Assembly (NCBI GenBank): GCA_009746045.1
Contig: RPFO01000175.1
Span: forward strand, 1,832,898 to 1,896,897
Direction: 5' to 3'
DNA from: Mesostigma viride
Lineage: Eukaryota; Streptophyta; Mesostigmatophyceae; Mesostigmatales; Mesostigmataceae
DNA: 64,000 bases
Shown: one piece after another, positions 32,513 through 41,015 of the stretch
Numbering within the stretch: position 1 is the stretch's first letter
Layout: each line of letters begins with the position of its first letter
Position numbers and translations under genes: made by a program
The notes under the pieces: model-generated
What the model saw: only the letters and a program-made list of their open reading frames with translations
Databases searched by the model: none
Told to the model about the DNA's origin: nothing

Positions 32513-33813
32513 TGATAGGAGAGAAGGGTTCGCAGCGCGGGCTCCGGCTCAGGTGCAAAGCGAACGAATTTATTAGGGGGACGGCCAAGCCTGGCAGCCA
32601 TACCTGAGCTGAAGTTGCCCCGGCGGATCCCCACACGTGCTGGGGAGCAGGTGACCGTCGATGCCGGTGGCGATGGCGGTGACGGCGGGGGCCGAGCAGG
32701 GGGCTGGGGCGCTGGCACGGCGGTATCCATGGGGGTCGCCGTCATTGGAGGAAGGTCCTGGCCGTTAATGCGGACGATGAAGACGCCATTAAAGAGGCGG
32801 GCATAGATGCTGCACCGTAGTTGCGGGTTGGCCTGCTTGGCTGCCCGAGCCTCGTGGACCTCCGGCCGGTTCAAAGCGGCAGCCCGGGCCTCAAGCTGCT
32901 CCGGGGTATAGTAATCGTCGATGCTCAGTTGGGTATCGTGGAGGTTCCGGCGGGCCTTCTGCACCTGCAGTTTGTCCTCCTTGCGGTGGAATTCCACCAA
33001 GACAGGGGCGGTGGGGCCGCCGAGCCGTCGTGCCGTTTTGATGACGACGCTTTGGGCCACGCCGAGCTTCCCCAGGAAGGGGTCGCCCCGGAGGTAGGTG
33101 CCCAGGCGTGCATCGTTGACGTTCGAGGGGACGCCACGTACCACAATACTGCATGAGCGAATGGGTTCGTGCATAGCATCCCTTGTGCTGGCCTTGACGG
33201 CTGTTTTGATTTCGTTGATGAGCTCCGTAGGGTTCTGAAGCGTGGCGGCATAGGTGGTCTTGGCAGGAGTTATGGAGGCGGCAAGTTGTTGCTGGAGCTG
33301 GTGGAGGAGCTGCTGCTGCTGCTGCAGCCCTGCTGCAATGTGGGTGATGGCGGAGTGGATGGAGGTGTCGGCGTGTGAGGAATGGGCGTGGTGGGTGGCG
33401 AGGTGGTTGTGGACAGGGTTGAGGGCAGCGTTGAGGAGGGGAGGGAGGCGATCGAAGCAGGTATTGGCGACTTGCTTGGCGGTGATGTTGATGGCGGCCG
33501 CAACAGTGGGGTCGGCTCCCACGTCCAGAGAGGCCATGACAAAGCTCTCAAGGGCGCTGTCGGAAAGACGGGAGCACGTCCACCAGACTGCGAGGCAGAG
33601 GTCAGTGTCGTCGGGGTCGTCGTGGAGAAAGTCCGACAGGTGGGTAACCTTTTGGTTGCAGTCCCGGATCTCGCACTTTTTCTCGGCAGCCAGGTGCAGG
33701 ATGGTGAGGGCGGCAGCTCGGGACAGGCGCATGATGGCGTTAAGGCCTGGCCATTTGCCAGGTAAAAATGCGGCAGCTTCCTCGGCAGAAAAGGCCTCCT
33801 CGCGGGTATCCAT
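32509..33813 (-). CDS. LINE A ORF1 protein
   Basis: ATG 33813 to TGA 32509-32511, 434 residues. An upstream open extension to 34173 is antisense of copy C and is excluded. Features: an N-terminal helical domain; a Gln-rich coiled segment (LQQQQQLLHQLQQQL); an RRM-like region (SCSIVVRGVPSNVNDARLG ... PVLVEFHRKEDKLQVQKARRN) and a C-terminal domain (YYTPEQLEARAAALNRPE). The end is Pro/Arg-rich. It is an RNA-binding chaperone by family. Its stop overlaps the ORF2 start as ATGA, which suggests coupled translation. Fully open. Confidence 0.8.
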   Translation of the reverse strand: MDTREEAFSAEEAAAFLPGKWPGLNAIMRLSRAAALTILHLAAEKKCEIRDCNQKVTHLSDFLHDDPDDTDLCLAVWWTCSRLSDSALESFVMASLDVGADPTVAAAINITAKQVANTCFDRLPPLLNAALNPVHNHLATHHAHSSHADTSIHSAITHIAAGLQQQQQLLHQLQQQLAASITPAKTTYAATLQNPTELINEIKTAVKASTRDAMHEPIRSCSIVVRGVPSNVNDARLGTYLRGDPFLGKLGVAQSVVIKTARRLGGPTAPVLVEFHRKEDKLQVQKARRNLHDTQLSIDDYYTPEQLEARAAALNRPEVHEARAAKQANPQLRCSIYARLFNGVFIVRINGQDLPPMTATPMDTAVPAPQPPARPPPSPPSPPASTVTCSPARVGIRRGNFSSGMAARLGRPPNKFVRFAPEPEPALRTLLSYQ

Positions 33814-33884
33814 GGCAGGGTCGCGGTTCGGCGGAGCGGTGGAGTGGAGCGGCTGGATGTTGACAGTGGCGTCGAGCTTGCCAA

Positions 33885-34320
33885 GCGCAGCCTTAACGTC
33901 ATTGTCAAGAACGTCGACATGGAGGAAGGTGAGAATTCCGAGAAGCTTGCACGTGCGTTTGAGAGAGAAATTCTTAGTCGCATGGGCCTTACTGGTGAGA
34001 TCGAGCTGGTCGCCCACCGCCTTCCCCGCGCGCGGGGTAAGGCAGGGCCGCCCCCGCTCCTTCTCACCTTTAAGAACCCGGCGGACAAGATTTCTTAAAT
34101 TCTCCGACGCCGCAAGCGGCTCGAGAAGACTCTCTTCACCCTTGACGACGACTTGACCCTGGCGCAGCAACAACGGCGACGGGAGCTATGGCCGACCTAC
34201 CTCCAGCTCCGGCAGACCAAGGCGGGGCAGCCGGTGTACTGGAAGGGGGCGGCCATCTACGTCGGCCACAAGCCCTGGCAGGCGACCCCCGCGGCCCCAA
34301 CGACTCCAAACGCCCCAGCT
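33885..34320 (+). pseudogene. ORF1p-like protein of copy C, C-terminal part
   Basis: Continues copy C after LINE A. It reads AKRSLNVIVKN, MEEGENSEKLARAF and RLPRARGKAGPPPLLLTFKNPADKIS. A 3-bp insertion near 34096 (TTCTTAAATTC versus TTCTTTTC) adds a TAA stop. The remaining DDDLTLAQQQRRRELWPTY and YWKGAAIYV segment is intact to the TAG near 34322. Confidence 0.7.
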
Positions 34321-34888
34321 TAGGGAATACAGCAGTAGTAGTGTAGAATAGATAGACCGTGGCCTTGTACATGTAAGCCTCCTACAGGCTCTATACCAGC
34401 TGACTCACGAGTCTCCCTTAGCCATGCACATGTGTGCCTATGATGTGCCACACTCCAGATGATGCCTAGCCTTATTTAGTAATGTTGTGCCCATGCAGGC
34501 AGTAACTCTCTGCTGCATGAGATGCCATGCCCTAGCTTTTTGTATAGCCATGCTGATCTTCCCCCCATGACAGGCTCCCCCTTCGCTGGGCATAGCTTGA
34601 AGACCATGGGGATGCAAGTGCCCTGGTGCACCTAGAGCAAGGGTCCTTTACATTCCCACCCTTGCAGGAAGTAGCTTAGAATGTATTATAGGCCATATGC
34701 CCCTTCTCTGGGCTATGTGCTACATATACTCCCAACGGAGTTATGTTCCTAATTAATTAATTAAGTAGCTTCCATCATCATTCCGTCATCATTCCGTCAT
34801 CGCGACTAGGAGAAGTGCACCACCCTTATGCTGGCATCTGCCACCCCTATAGTGACCCTATAGTGACCGCGGCCTAGGATGGGTCTCA

Positions 34889-34919
34889 CCCTAAGCCCTA
34901 AACCCTAAAACCCTAAACC
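34889..34919 (+). repeat. Telomere-like repeat inside the PLV TIR
   Basis: Reads CCCTAAG-CCCTAAA-CCCTAAAA-CCCTAAA-CC, i.e. plant and volvocine telomere-type units. Mirrored at 58653-58683. Confidence 0.85.
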
Positions 34920-35035
34920 ACTTGCAAAAACAGAAGTGCCCCCCTGCCACCACTGCTCACCAGGTTGTGATATTTAGGCTGGCATCTGTCACCACCCCGG
35001 CAGTTGTGATGGTGTGTTTGGGGTGTGACAAGGAT

Positions 35036-35411
35036 GGCGAAAAATTGTCCTTAGTTACTCTTAAGAGAAAGAACGGACAATTTTTCGCCACCCGCCACCC
35101 CTTGGCGCGGGTCATGGGAGGTGTTTTGTCAAGGTGTGAGAGTGATGGCGAAAAATTGTCCTTAGTTACTCTTAAGAGAAAGAACGGACAATTTTTCGCC
35201 ACCCTGCCACCCCTTGGCGCGGGTCATAGGAGGTGTTTTGTCAAGGTGTGAGAGTGATGGCGAAAAATTGTCCTTAGTTACTCTTAAGAGAAAGAACGGA
35301 CAATTTTTCGCCACCCCCCCCACTGGCCGGCGCTGAGGTGGCGTGGGTTGTTGGATGTGGCGAAAAATTGCACGTACTTACTCTTAAGAAAAGACCGCCC
35401 AATTTTTCGCC
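35036..35411. repeat. Array of four hairpins in the left TIR
   Basis: Each unit has 15-bp arms GGCGAAAAATTGTCC / GGACAATTTTTCGCC (the fourth is diverged) around a second palindrome CTCTTAAGAG. The period is 100-112 bp, with conserved spacers containing CCACCCCTTGGCGCGGGTCA. Confidence 0.9.
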
Positions 35412-35578
35412 ATGTCCTCGCAGGGTGAGGGAGCCGGCGAGGGCCGCGCGGCGGGGTGTGACCGGAACCGGATCGACGTCTACTCGAAGACGAGGAGACA
35501 GTGAGCGCGACGTCTTGGAGGTTGTAAACCGTTTTTACAAAGAAATGCATGGCAGAAAAACAGGCTTTAATATTAAAA

Positions 35579-36355
35579 CTACTTATCCGCTCCCTGCAGG
35601 AAAGGAGCGATTTCATCCATCGACAGGCCAGACAACGACGTGATCGAATAATCCTTCTCATCGCCCCACCACGAGGGTTTATACCTATCAAGAAACGCAT
35701 GCATGTCCGCCTTCGAAATTTCCAAGCAACCACCGCCACGGCTATTGCCCTTCGCCCCCTTGGCATAAATTCCTAGAGTCGGGTTCAACAAGCTGTTGAT
35801 GAGACCGCTGCATTGCGCAAAAGACAAACTACCAGCCTCGCCTGCCCTCCGCCGGTATCCAAATGTTGAGCGCATGAACCAGGCCTTGTCGGCAATTTCG
35901 CTATCAATTTTATTCCCTAGTGCAATCGTCTCGTCGCGCGTCAACTTCATTGTGAGATTGGACGGATCAGCCGTCGTGATGAAGTCGATGATAGGCGTCC
36001 CTTCTAGTAGCTTGAGCGTAATGGCCAGAGACTGTGCTAGTCCAAAACGAGAATACGCCTTCAAATCAAACAAGGACTCTGACTTCTGCAGAATCAACAG
36101 ATTGTCTCTAAAATGCTCCTTGGTTCCTAGTCCCGTCAACTTCGAATATTGCCGAACGCCAACGTACGCCTTCCTCCCCATCTCCTTGTCCAGAATTTGA
36201 GGGAGCTCGTCGTCGATGAGATCATACGGAATCTCGTACAACCGATGAGTCAATTCGTACACCGCCTTCAGACGCATTTCGTACGGTGAAAGTGGAACCG
36301 TGCCGCCGATTCTCCCCTCTAGATCCTTGTACTCCTCCTCGCTCAGAAGCACCAC
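35579..36355 (-). CDS. PLV protein of unknown function downstream of the primase-helicase
   Basis: Open frame of 258 codons from a GTG at 36355; the first ATG is at 36277, giving 232 residues. The frame is also open upstream of 36355 and overlaps the 3' end of the primase-helicase gene. It may therefore be a separate gene or a C-terminal extension lost through a frameshift. The sequence is mostly helical, with no recognised motif (TMKLTRDETIALGNKID; YKPSWWGDEKDY). First gene inside the left TIR, on the replication strand. Confidence 0.6.
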   Translation of the reverse strand: MVLLSEEEYKDLEGRIGGTVPLSPYEMRLKAVYELTHRLYEIPYDLIDDELPQILDKEMGRKAYVGVRQYSKLTGLGTKEHFRDNLLILQKSESLFDLKAYSRFGLAQSLAITLKLLEGTPIIDFITTADPSNLTMKLTRDETIALGNKIDSEIADKAWFMRSTFGYRRRAGEAGSLSFAQCSGLINSLLNPTLGIYAKGAKGNSRGGGCLEISKADMHAFLDRYKPSWWGDEKDYSITSLSGLSMDEIAPFLQGADK

Positions 36356-36378
36356 CTCCCTGTCCTTGTCTGGATCTT

Positions 36379-39009
36379 CTAGTACCGGAAGCGGGGGGCG
36401 TCGATGTCCCCCAACTCCTCCACTGCCGACACCTCCACGCCGTAGTCCTCCGTCAGTATCTTGATGAGATTTCCCTTGTAATGGGACCTCGACACCGCGA
36501 GATCTTGCTGGTTCCGGCAGAAGAGGCGGAATTTGGGACAGTTTCTGTCATAGATACGCGACTTGTCCGCGCTCCAGTCGCAGACTACGTCGGCGTTGTC
36601 GAACAGCAGCTGGATGAGCGCAGTGTCCCCCGCGATCATGTTCTCGACGATCGTACCGTAGTCCGTTGGAGGCCTGTCAAGAAGCGAAGTCGTGTCTCGA
36701 TAGAAGATGACCATCTCTCCCTTGACTAAGTGGCGCACCCTGAAAATTTGCTGGAGGGTTGTCGTGTAGCTCGCGTAGTGGTCCCCGTTGATGAAGAGTC
36801 CCACCATGCTGTCGAACGTGTGCTCCGTGTAGCTGACTCCAACCGTGATCGTGGGGCTGAAGATCAAAAAGTCCAAGTCAGCCCACGCAGCATTCGCGCC
36901 AAACTCCAGATCCTCCTTGCTCGTCAGACTAGTGTAGAGACGCCCGTTCTTGCGCTTGTCGATGAAGGGTTTGAGTGCCTCATACGCCATGGCGGCCTCT
37001 TTTTTGCCAGACATTGGGCAGAAAATCCTCTCTCCGGCCTCTATCCTCCTCTCACACTCAGTAACAAACCTGTCCACGCAGACCTTTCGCCAGTTCTTTT
37101 CTGATGTCACATCCACCCATCGCAGAGTCCTGTTGGTAGGGCGCCGGAAGGTGTTGCAATCCACCTCCATAGTATCCGCCGCGCGATAGGCCGCTATGAA
37201 CTCGTATACCTTTCGAGTAACGGTAGCGTCTAGCGCAATCACGACCTTGGACATCTCAATGAGCCTGATGAACTTCCTCAACACCTCGCGCTTGTATTTC
37301 ATGTGGCCCTGCGAAATCGCGGTGAGGGTGTTATATATTTCGTCTAGGATGAGGAGATCGAACGGTTGGTCTGTGACGCGCAAGATGCTGTTAAGAACGA
37401 CCAGCACCCTGTCATCAGACATCATTCCCTTCGGACCGCTGAGGTAGTGACGGAAATTCGGGTCATTGGACAAGATATGGAACGCGTTGTCCTCCCATGC
37501 AATCGTCCTCCCGCGCTCGCCAAGAGACTTGTAGTTGCGATCCTCCTCCTTGGACAGGCTGATGTTAGCCACCATGCAGCACACGCGGATACCTGGATCC
37601 CTCCTCACCGCCTCGTTGACGAGTTCACGAATCCTCTCAGATTTACCTGTCCCGCAGTTGGACTGGACGAGGATGGTGCTCTTGTGCGGGCCTCTAAATA
37701 GCGCATCCCAGCTGAAAGGCCTGATTTTCTCGGACGAGTACGTGTGAGTGAACGGCACTTTGTCCGAGTCCGCGAGCTTCATCACGGGCGGGGAGATCTC
37801 GATGAATCGGTGCTGTGAGTCCTGGTGGCATCTGTACTGTACAGCGCCATTAGGGAGTAGCAGGTTATAAGGCCCGTTGTTGTCGTGTATCTTGAGGCAG
37901 ATCCTGCATAACGGATCCACAGAGTCGACGGAGTACTTGACGAACGTTGCGACACCTCGATCGGATTCTTTACAGGTTGTGCGCATATACTTGCATCCAG
38001 GCGAAAACTTTTTCATTGCTTCGATGGATGGCGAGATGTCCAGGCCCCGAGGTGGTGGGATAGTCTTCCCATACCCTCGAAACACTGTATGGCTCGTTTC
38101 GGATAGTTCCGCATCATCGACATGGGGGAGCCGGGTCAGTCCCTCTTCGTTGAAGACAGTCACCAAATATTCGCCGACGTCGGAACTACCCCCTGGGACT
38201 GGGCGGAGGTACGCGTCCTCGCCGCTGTCTCCGCGCTTCTTCATCCCTATCATGCGAAAGGCCCGGTACCTCGAATAGATCATTCTATCGTAGCAAAACT
38301 TGATGTCGTGTTTAGGCGCCCAAACGCCAGTTGTTTTCTCCACAATCGGGTTCCCGTTCGCGTGCATGTCCTCCCAATCCTCTTTCGAGTGCTGGGACTT
38401 GACGAGTCTCTGGCACACCTCAGACTGATATCCTGAAGATAAATCCATCGCGCACTGAAGAAGAAACGACTGAAAAAGCTCTCCCATCTTGACACGATCC
38501 TCCATTGTCGGGATGTAGATCGTCGGCACCGTGACATGAACAGAGTTCTTGAAAATGCCGCTCCTGACGCGATGGCCAATAAGGACCCGCATATCTCGCT
38601 CTTCCTCGACATTTATCTCGTACACGTCGTTGAAGAACATGGATATGGCCGCTTTTGCGTACTTCTCCAGCTGGTAGTCGATGGGTTCTTCCGTTTCCCA
38701 GTCAAAATCGAAATATGGGACGACGCTCACGTCGGGGGATAGAATTTCTAGCAAATGCGGATCGCTTGTTGATAACTCCGCATGGGTCTTGATCAAGTCC
38801 TCCCTGCACCCGAAAGCGGCATACATGTTCGTTTTTTTGTACGTGTTCAGCGCCATGATGTACTTCATCCCACGAGAGCGACCATACGCCTCCGAAGCGT
38901 CTTGGGGTTTTTCCTCTTCGTACGAGTACATCACCCCTGGCGTCCGAGCAAAGAAAGGCGTATCTTTCGACGCGAACCACAGAGGAACAAATTCCGCGGC
39001 GGTCGACAT
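36379..39009 (-). CDS. PLV primase-helicase (AEP primase fused to SF2 helicase)
   Basis: 876 residues from ATG 39009; the frame is open to an upstream ATG at 39165, but homology-like sequence starts near 39009. AEP primase motifs: DFDWE (101-105), SVHV (156-159) and DRMIYSRYRAFRMIG (241-255). A Cys/His cluster lies at about 339-395. The SF2 helicase, similar to herpesvirus origin-binding helicases, has NCGTGKSE (Walker A, 451-458), LILDEIYN (Walker B, 553-560), an ALDATVT motif and QQIFRVRH as motif VI. It would prime and unwind viral DNA. It is the only replication enzyme seen; no PolB is present, so host or helper polymerase may be used. Intact. Confidence 0.85.
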   Translation of the reverse strand: MSTAAEFVPLWFASKDTPFFARTPGVMYSYEEEKPQDASEAYGRSRGMKYIMALNTYKKTNMYAAFGCREDLIKTHAELSTSDPHLLEILSPDVSVVPYFDFDWETEEPIDYQLEKYAKAAISMFFNDVYEINVEEERDMRVLIGHRVRSGIFKNSVHVTVPTIYIPTMEDRVKMGELFQSFLLQCAMDLSSGYQSEVCQRLVKSQHSKEDWEDMHANGNPIVEKTTGVWAPKHDIKFCYDRMIYSRYRAFRMIGMKKRGDSGEDAYLRPVPGGSSDVGEYLVTVFNEEGLTRLPHVDDAELSETSHTVFRGYGKTIPPPRGLDISPSIEAMKKFSPGCKYMRTTCKESDRGVATFVKYSVDSVDPLCRICLKIHDNNGPYNLLLPNGAVQYRCHQDSQHRFIEISPPVMKLADSDKVPFTHTYSSEKIRPFSWDALFRGPHKSTILVQSNCGTGKSERIRELVNEAVRRDPGIRVCCMVANISLSKEEDRNYKSLGERGRTIAWEDNAFHILSNDPNFRHYLSGPKGMMSDDRVLVVLNSILRVTDQPFDLLILDEIYNTLTAISQGHMKYKREVLRKFIRLIEMSKVVIALDATVTRKVYEFIAAYRAADTMEVDCNTFRRPTNRTLRWVDVTSEKNWRKVCVDRFVTECERRIEAGERIFCPMSGKKEAAMAYEALKPFIDKRKNGRLYTSLTSKEDLEFGANAAWADLDFLIFSPTITVGVSYTEHTFDSMVGLFINGDHYASYTTTLQQIFRVRHLVKGEMVIFYRDTTSLLDRPPTDYGTIVENMIAGDTALIQLLFDNADVVCDWSADKSRIYDRNCPKFRLFCRNQQDLAVSRSHYKGNLIKILTEDYGVEVSAVEELGDIDAPRFRY

Positions 39010-39068
39010 CTTAGAGGTTGTGTGAGCGCAAGAGTGTGGATTGTCGTGGGAGAGTCCGCCTTTATTCC

Positions 39069-39086
39069 CGTGGGAGATCTCCCACG
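39069..39086. promoter_or_regulatory. 18-bp perfect palindrome upstream of the primase-helicase
   Basis: CGTGGGAGATCTCCCACG, 60 bp before the ATG at 39009 and next to TTTATT. A shorter related palindrome (TTCCCACGGGAA) is near 39346-39357. Possible operator. Confidence 0.45.
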
Positions 39087-39363
39087 AGGAATCGAATCGT
39101 GTCGGCTTGTCGGTTACGTCGTGTCGGTCGACCGTGTCGTCATGCAGGTTGAAGTTCGAGACCATTCTGGAAGGTTGTATACCGTATGCTTAGAAAAAAA
39201 AAGTTTCGATTAAAAAATTTCAGTTCGTTTAAAAACCACATAAACCCTCGAACCTCGACCCTCAAGAAAAATGGTCCCATGGAACTTTTTTATTTCCTGT
39301 ATAATGCATGCGGTTTAGGATATCATTTTCGACATTCATGAAAATTTCCCACGGGAAAACTGT

Positions 39364-40647
39364 CTACTTTTTCCTCGGCCTCAGCCGACGTCCGCCAGTC
39401 TCGCCGCCCTGAGGAGAGGGGCCCCCCGCCTGCCGCTCGTAAACGGCTCCTGTAAGTACGTCGTGCCCCATCAAGTCACCAGCCCATTTTCGCTTTTTCC
39501 ACGAAGCGCCCTTCAGGAAACGGGTGATGTACGCCTGCCTCGTTGCATCAATGCCGTGGTAGATGCGGTTGTACTTCGCAGAATAATACTCGTGCTTCAT
39601 GTATTCGCCTGGATTTTTTGGGTCCTCGAACACGTACTTCTGATGAGCTCGAGCCTGCAACGCGTTAATCAGCTTCTTGTACCCGTCTGGAATTTGGTAG
39701 TCGTACGTGCCGTACGTCTCTGCCGTCTTAAAACGTTGAATTATCATGCGGCGCTCGCTCGGAATGTATCCGTTCTCGTGTGGCTCGAGCTCGCTGATAG
39801 AACTGACAACGCGCATTTTGTCGTGGTCGTACCTGGTTGGTGGCAGTTTCTCGCCGGACAGGTAAATAAGACCCATCAAAGCGGCGTCAGACGTAGGGTC
39901 CTTTTTGTACTCGGCGGCGGCGATCCGCTGGAGCTGCTCGTACGTATACCTCAGTGGCTTGCTCTCGGCCCTGTCGAATTTCCTGTCGAGGTCGCCGACC
40001 TTCAGCTCATTGACTCGAGCAGCGTACGCGTCCGTCACGTCGCGTGGGAGCCTCTTTTCAGGTGGCATCATTCGATTCACCCCGTTTATCACTCCGAGCA
40101 AGTTCTTCTCGTTCTCCCTCCACGCATCCTCTTTCGAGTGTGCGAGCTTGCGTTTGGGTTCCGAGGTTTCGTGGACGACGCGCAGGACACGGGCGGTGTC
40201 GGCGAGGCAGTCGACTGATTCGTCCTGCGAGCACCCCAGCCTGTCGAGGAGAACTCGGAGCCTGCCGATGTACCCCTTCGCGGTTTTGCGCGTCGCCCCG
40301 CGCTCTCTCGAGGGCCTGCCAGGCTCGTGATGCTCTGGCCGGGCATCCGCTGCGGCGACGGCCTCGTCGAAGGTCCAGTATCGTCCATCAGTAGGTCGCG
40401 CAGGCGGTTCCTCGTGGTGCGGTGGCTCCGGCGAGGGTGGAGAGGTCGCCTGCAAGCCGATTTTTTCAGCGCACTCGGGGTTATTTGCGATCCATCGGTC
40501 ACTGGGATTCCAGACGCCCTTCTTGACCTTGCTTTTCGCCGAGATGCAGTTCGTCTGGTCGCGGGCGATTGCTCGCCTCTTCGCCTGGGCCCGTCGCCAT
40601 TGCTCGCGACGCTCCTCTACGGTCACCGTCATCTGATGACTGAACAT
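39364..40647 (-). CDS. PLV tyrosine recombinase (integrase)
   Basis: 427 residues. A DNA-binding N-terminal half (TAKGYIGRLRVLLDRLG; KNLLGVINGVNRMM) is followed by a catalytic half. The first Arg is probably in LPPTRYDHD, the Lys in QRFKTAETYGTYDYQIP, the second Arg in DATRQAYITRF, and the His and nucleophile Tyr in LMGHDVLTGAVYER near the end. It integrates or resolves viral DNA by strand exchange. The tail is basic (RRLRPRKK). It lies in the leftward operon and overlaps the next gene by 149 bp. Frame intact. Motif spacing fits the diverged recombinases of PLVs and large algal viruses. Confidence 0.8.
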   Translation of the reverse strand: MFSHQMTVTVEERREQWRRAQAKRRAIARDQTNCISAKSKVKKGVWNPSDRWIANNPECAEKIGLQATSPPSPEPPHHEEPPARPTDGRYWTFDEAVAAADARPEHHEPGRPSRERGATRKTAKGYIGRLRVLLDRLGCSQDESVDCLADTARVLRVVHETSEPKRKLAHSKEDAWRENEKNLLGVINGVNRMMPPEKRLPRDVTDAYAARVNELKVGDLDRKFDRAESKPLRYTYEQLQRIAAAEYKKDPTSDAALMGLIYLSGEKLPPTRYDHDKMRVVSSISELEPHENGYIPSERRMIIQRFKTAETYGTYDYQIPDGYKKLINALQARAHQKYVFEDPKNPGEYMKHEYYSAKYNRIYHGIDATRQAYITRFLKGASWKKRKWAGDLMGHDVLTGAVYERQAGGPSPQGGETGGRRLRPRKK

Positions 40648-40993
40648 GAGACAATTTTTTGGCTCGAGGCTTTTTATACCCTACGGGGTGGATCCTTGGG
40701 CGCCCTCGAGGCCGTTTCGGTTCGTGTCGTTTTTCCGTTTTGGAGGGTGAGCGCCCACGTGGACGCCTGCGATCGCCCACCAAGGCGAGGATGGCCAATC
40801 GGATTTCGGGGCTCATGTCGTGACAGGTGGACGGAATCGTGTCGTTGTGGCCTGCTTCTTGAAGGATCCTGACGACACGTTCTAGAGTTTTCTGCCCCAG
40901 TCGAGAACCCGAACAATATCGGAGGAGTGCTTGGGTGTCCAACACGTACTCCTTCTCGGCGCCTGCGTATCGTTTGATGGACGGAATATCCAT
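40499..40993 (-). CDS. AT-hook DNA-binding protein
   Basis: 164 residues from ATG 40993. The N-terminal part is globular (VLDTQALLRYCSGSRLG; MSPEIRLAILALVGD). The C-terminal half is basic and disordered, with an AT-hook core (KRPRGRPRIHP) and further RGR patches. AT-hooks bind the minor groove of AT-rich DNA. The 3' third overlaps the recombinase start in another frame, so part of the tail may be out-of-frame coding sequence. Conserved small basic proteins are common next to PLV integrases, but I recognise no specific family. Confidence 0.6.
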   Translation of the reverse strand: MDIPSIKRYAGAEKEYVLDTQALLRYCSGSRLGQKTLERVVRILQEAGHNDTIPSTCHDMSPEIRLAILALVGDRRRPRGRSPSKTEKRHEPKRPRGRPRIHPVGYKKPRAKKLSHVQSSDDGDRRGASRAMATGPGEEASNRPRPDELHLGEKQGQEGRLESQ

Positions 40994-41015
40994 AGTATAT
41001 CATGTTCAGAGAAAA

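Larger units (their letters stand above)
28786..33872 (-). mobile_element. LINE family A, near-full-length copy L1
   Basis: Flanked by a 12-bp duplication CGAGCTTGCCAA (28774-28785 and 33873-33884). Minus strand: short 5' UTR, ORF1, ORF2 with apurinic-type endonuclease and RT, a 3' UTR with a CACGTGAC/GTCACGTG stem and a (TTAA)n tail. It has no poly(A). ORF2 carries several frame breaks. Confidence 0.92.
25756..34764 (+). mobile_element. ORF1-only retroelement, copy C (two nested insertions)
   Basis: Pieces at 25756-26776, 28699-28785 and 33885-34764 join into one element collinear with copy E. It is interrupted by transposon T3 at a TTAA and by LINE A at CGAGCTTGCCAA. It ends with the family hairpin and (AATT)n tail, in which the PLV is inserted. 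Confidence 0.85.
34765..35460 (+). repeat. PLV left terminal inverted repeat
   Basis: Matches the reverse complement of 58113-58807. From the outer end: a duplicated ATTCCGTCATC, a telomere-like block (34889-34919), and four hairpin units at 35036-35089, 35147-35200, 35259-35312 and 35359-35411. The inner boundary is at GGGGTGTG (35453-35460). Confidence 0.95.

Noticed and set aside
33254-34156. 300-codon plus-strand ORF
   Set aside because: Complement of LINE A ORF1 and part of copy C; no domain.
33844-34173. LINE A ORF1 extended to 34173 (554 codons)
   Set aside because: The extra N-terminus is antisense of copy C outside the 12-bp target duplication; the element's own ATG is at 33813.
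34889-34919. An ancient chromosome end or telomere fusion at this locus
   Set aside because: The telomere-like block is inside both TIRs in mirror orientation, so it belongs to the virus termini.
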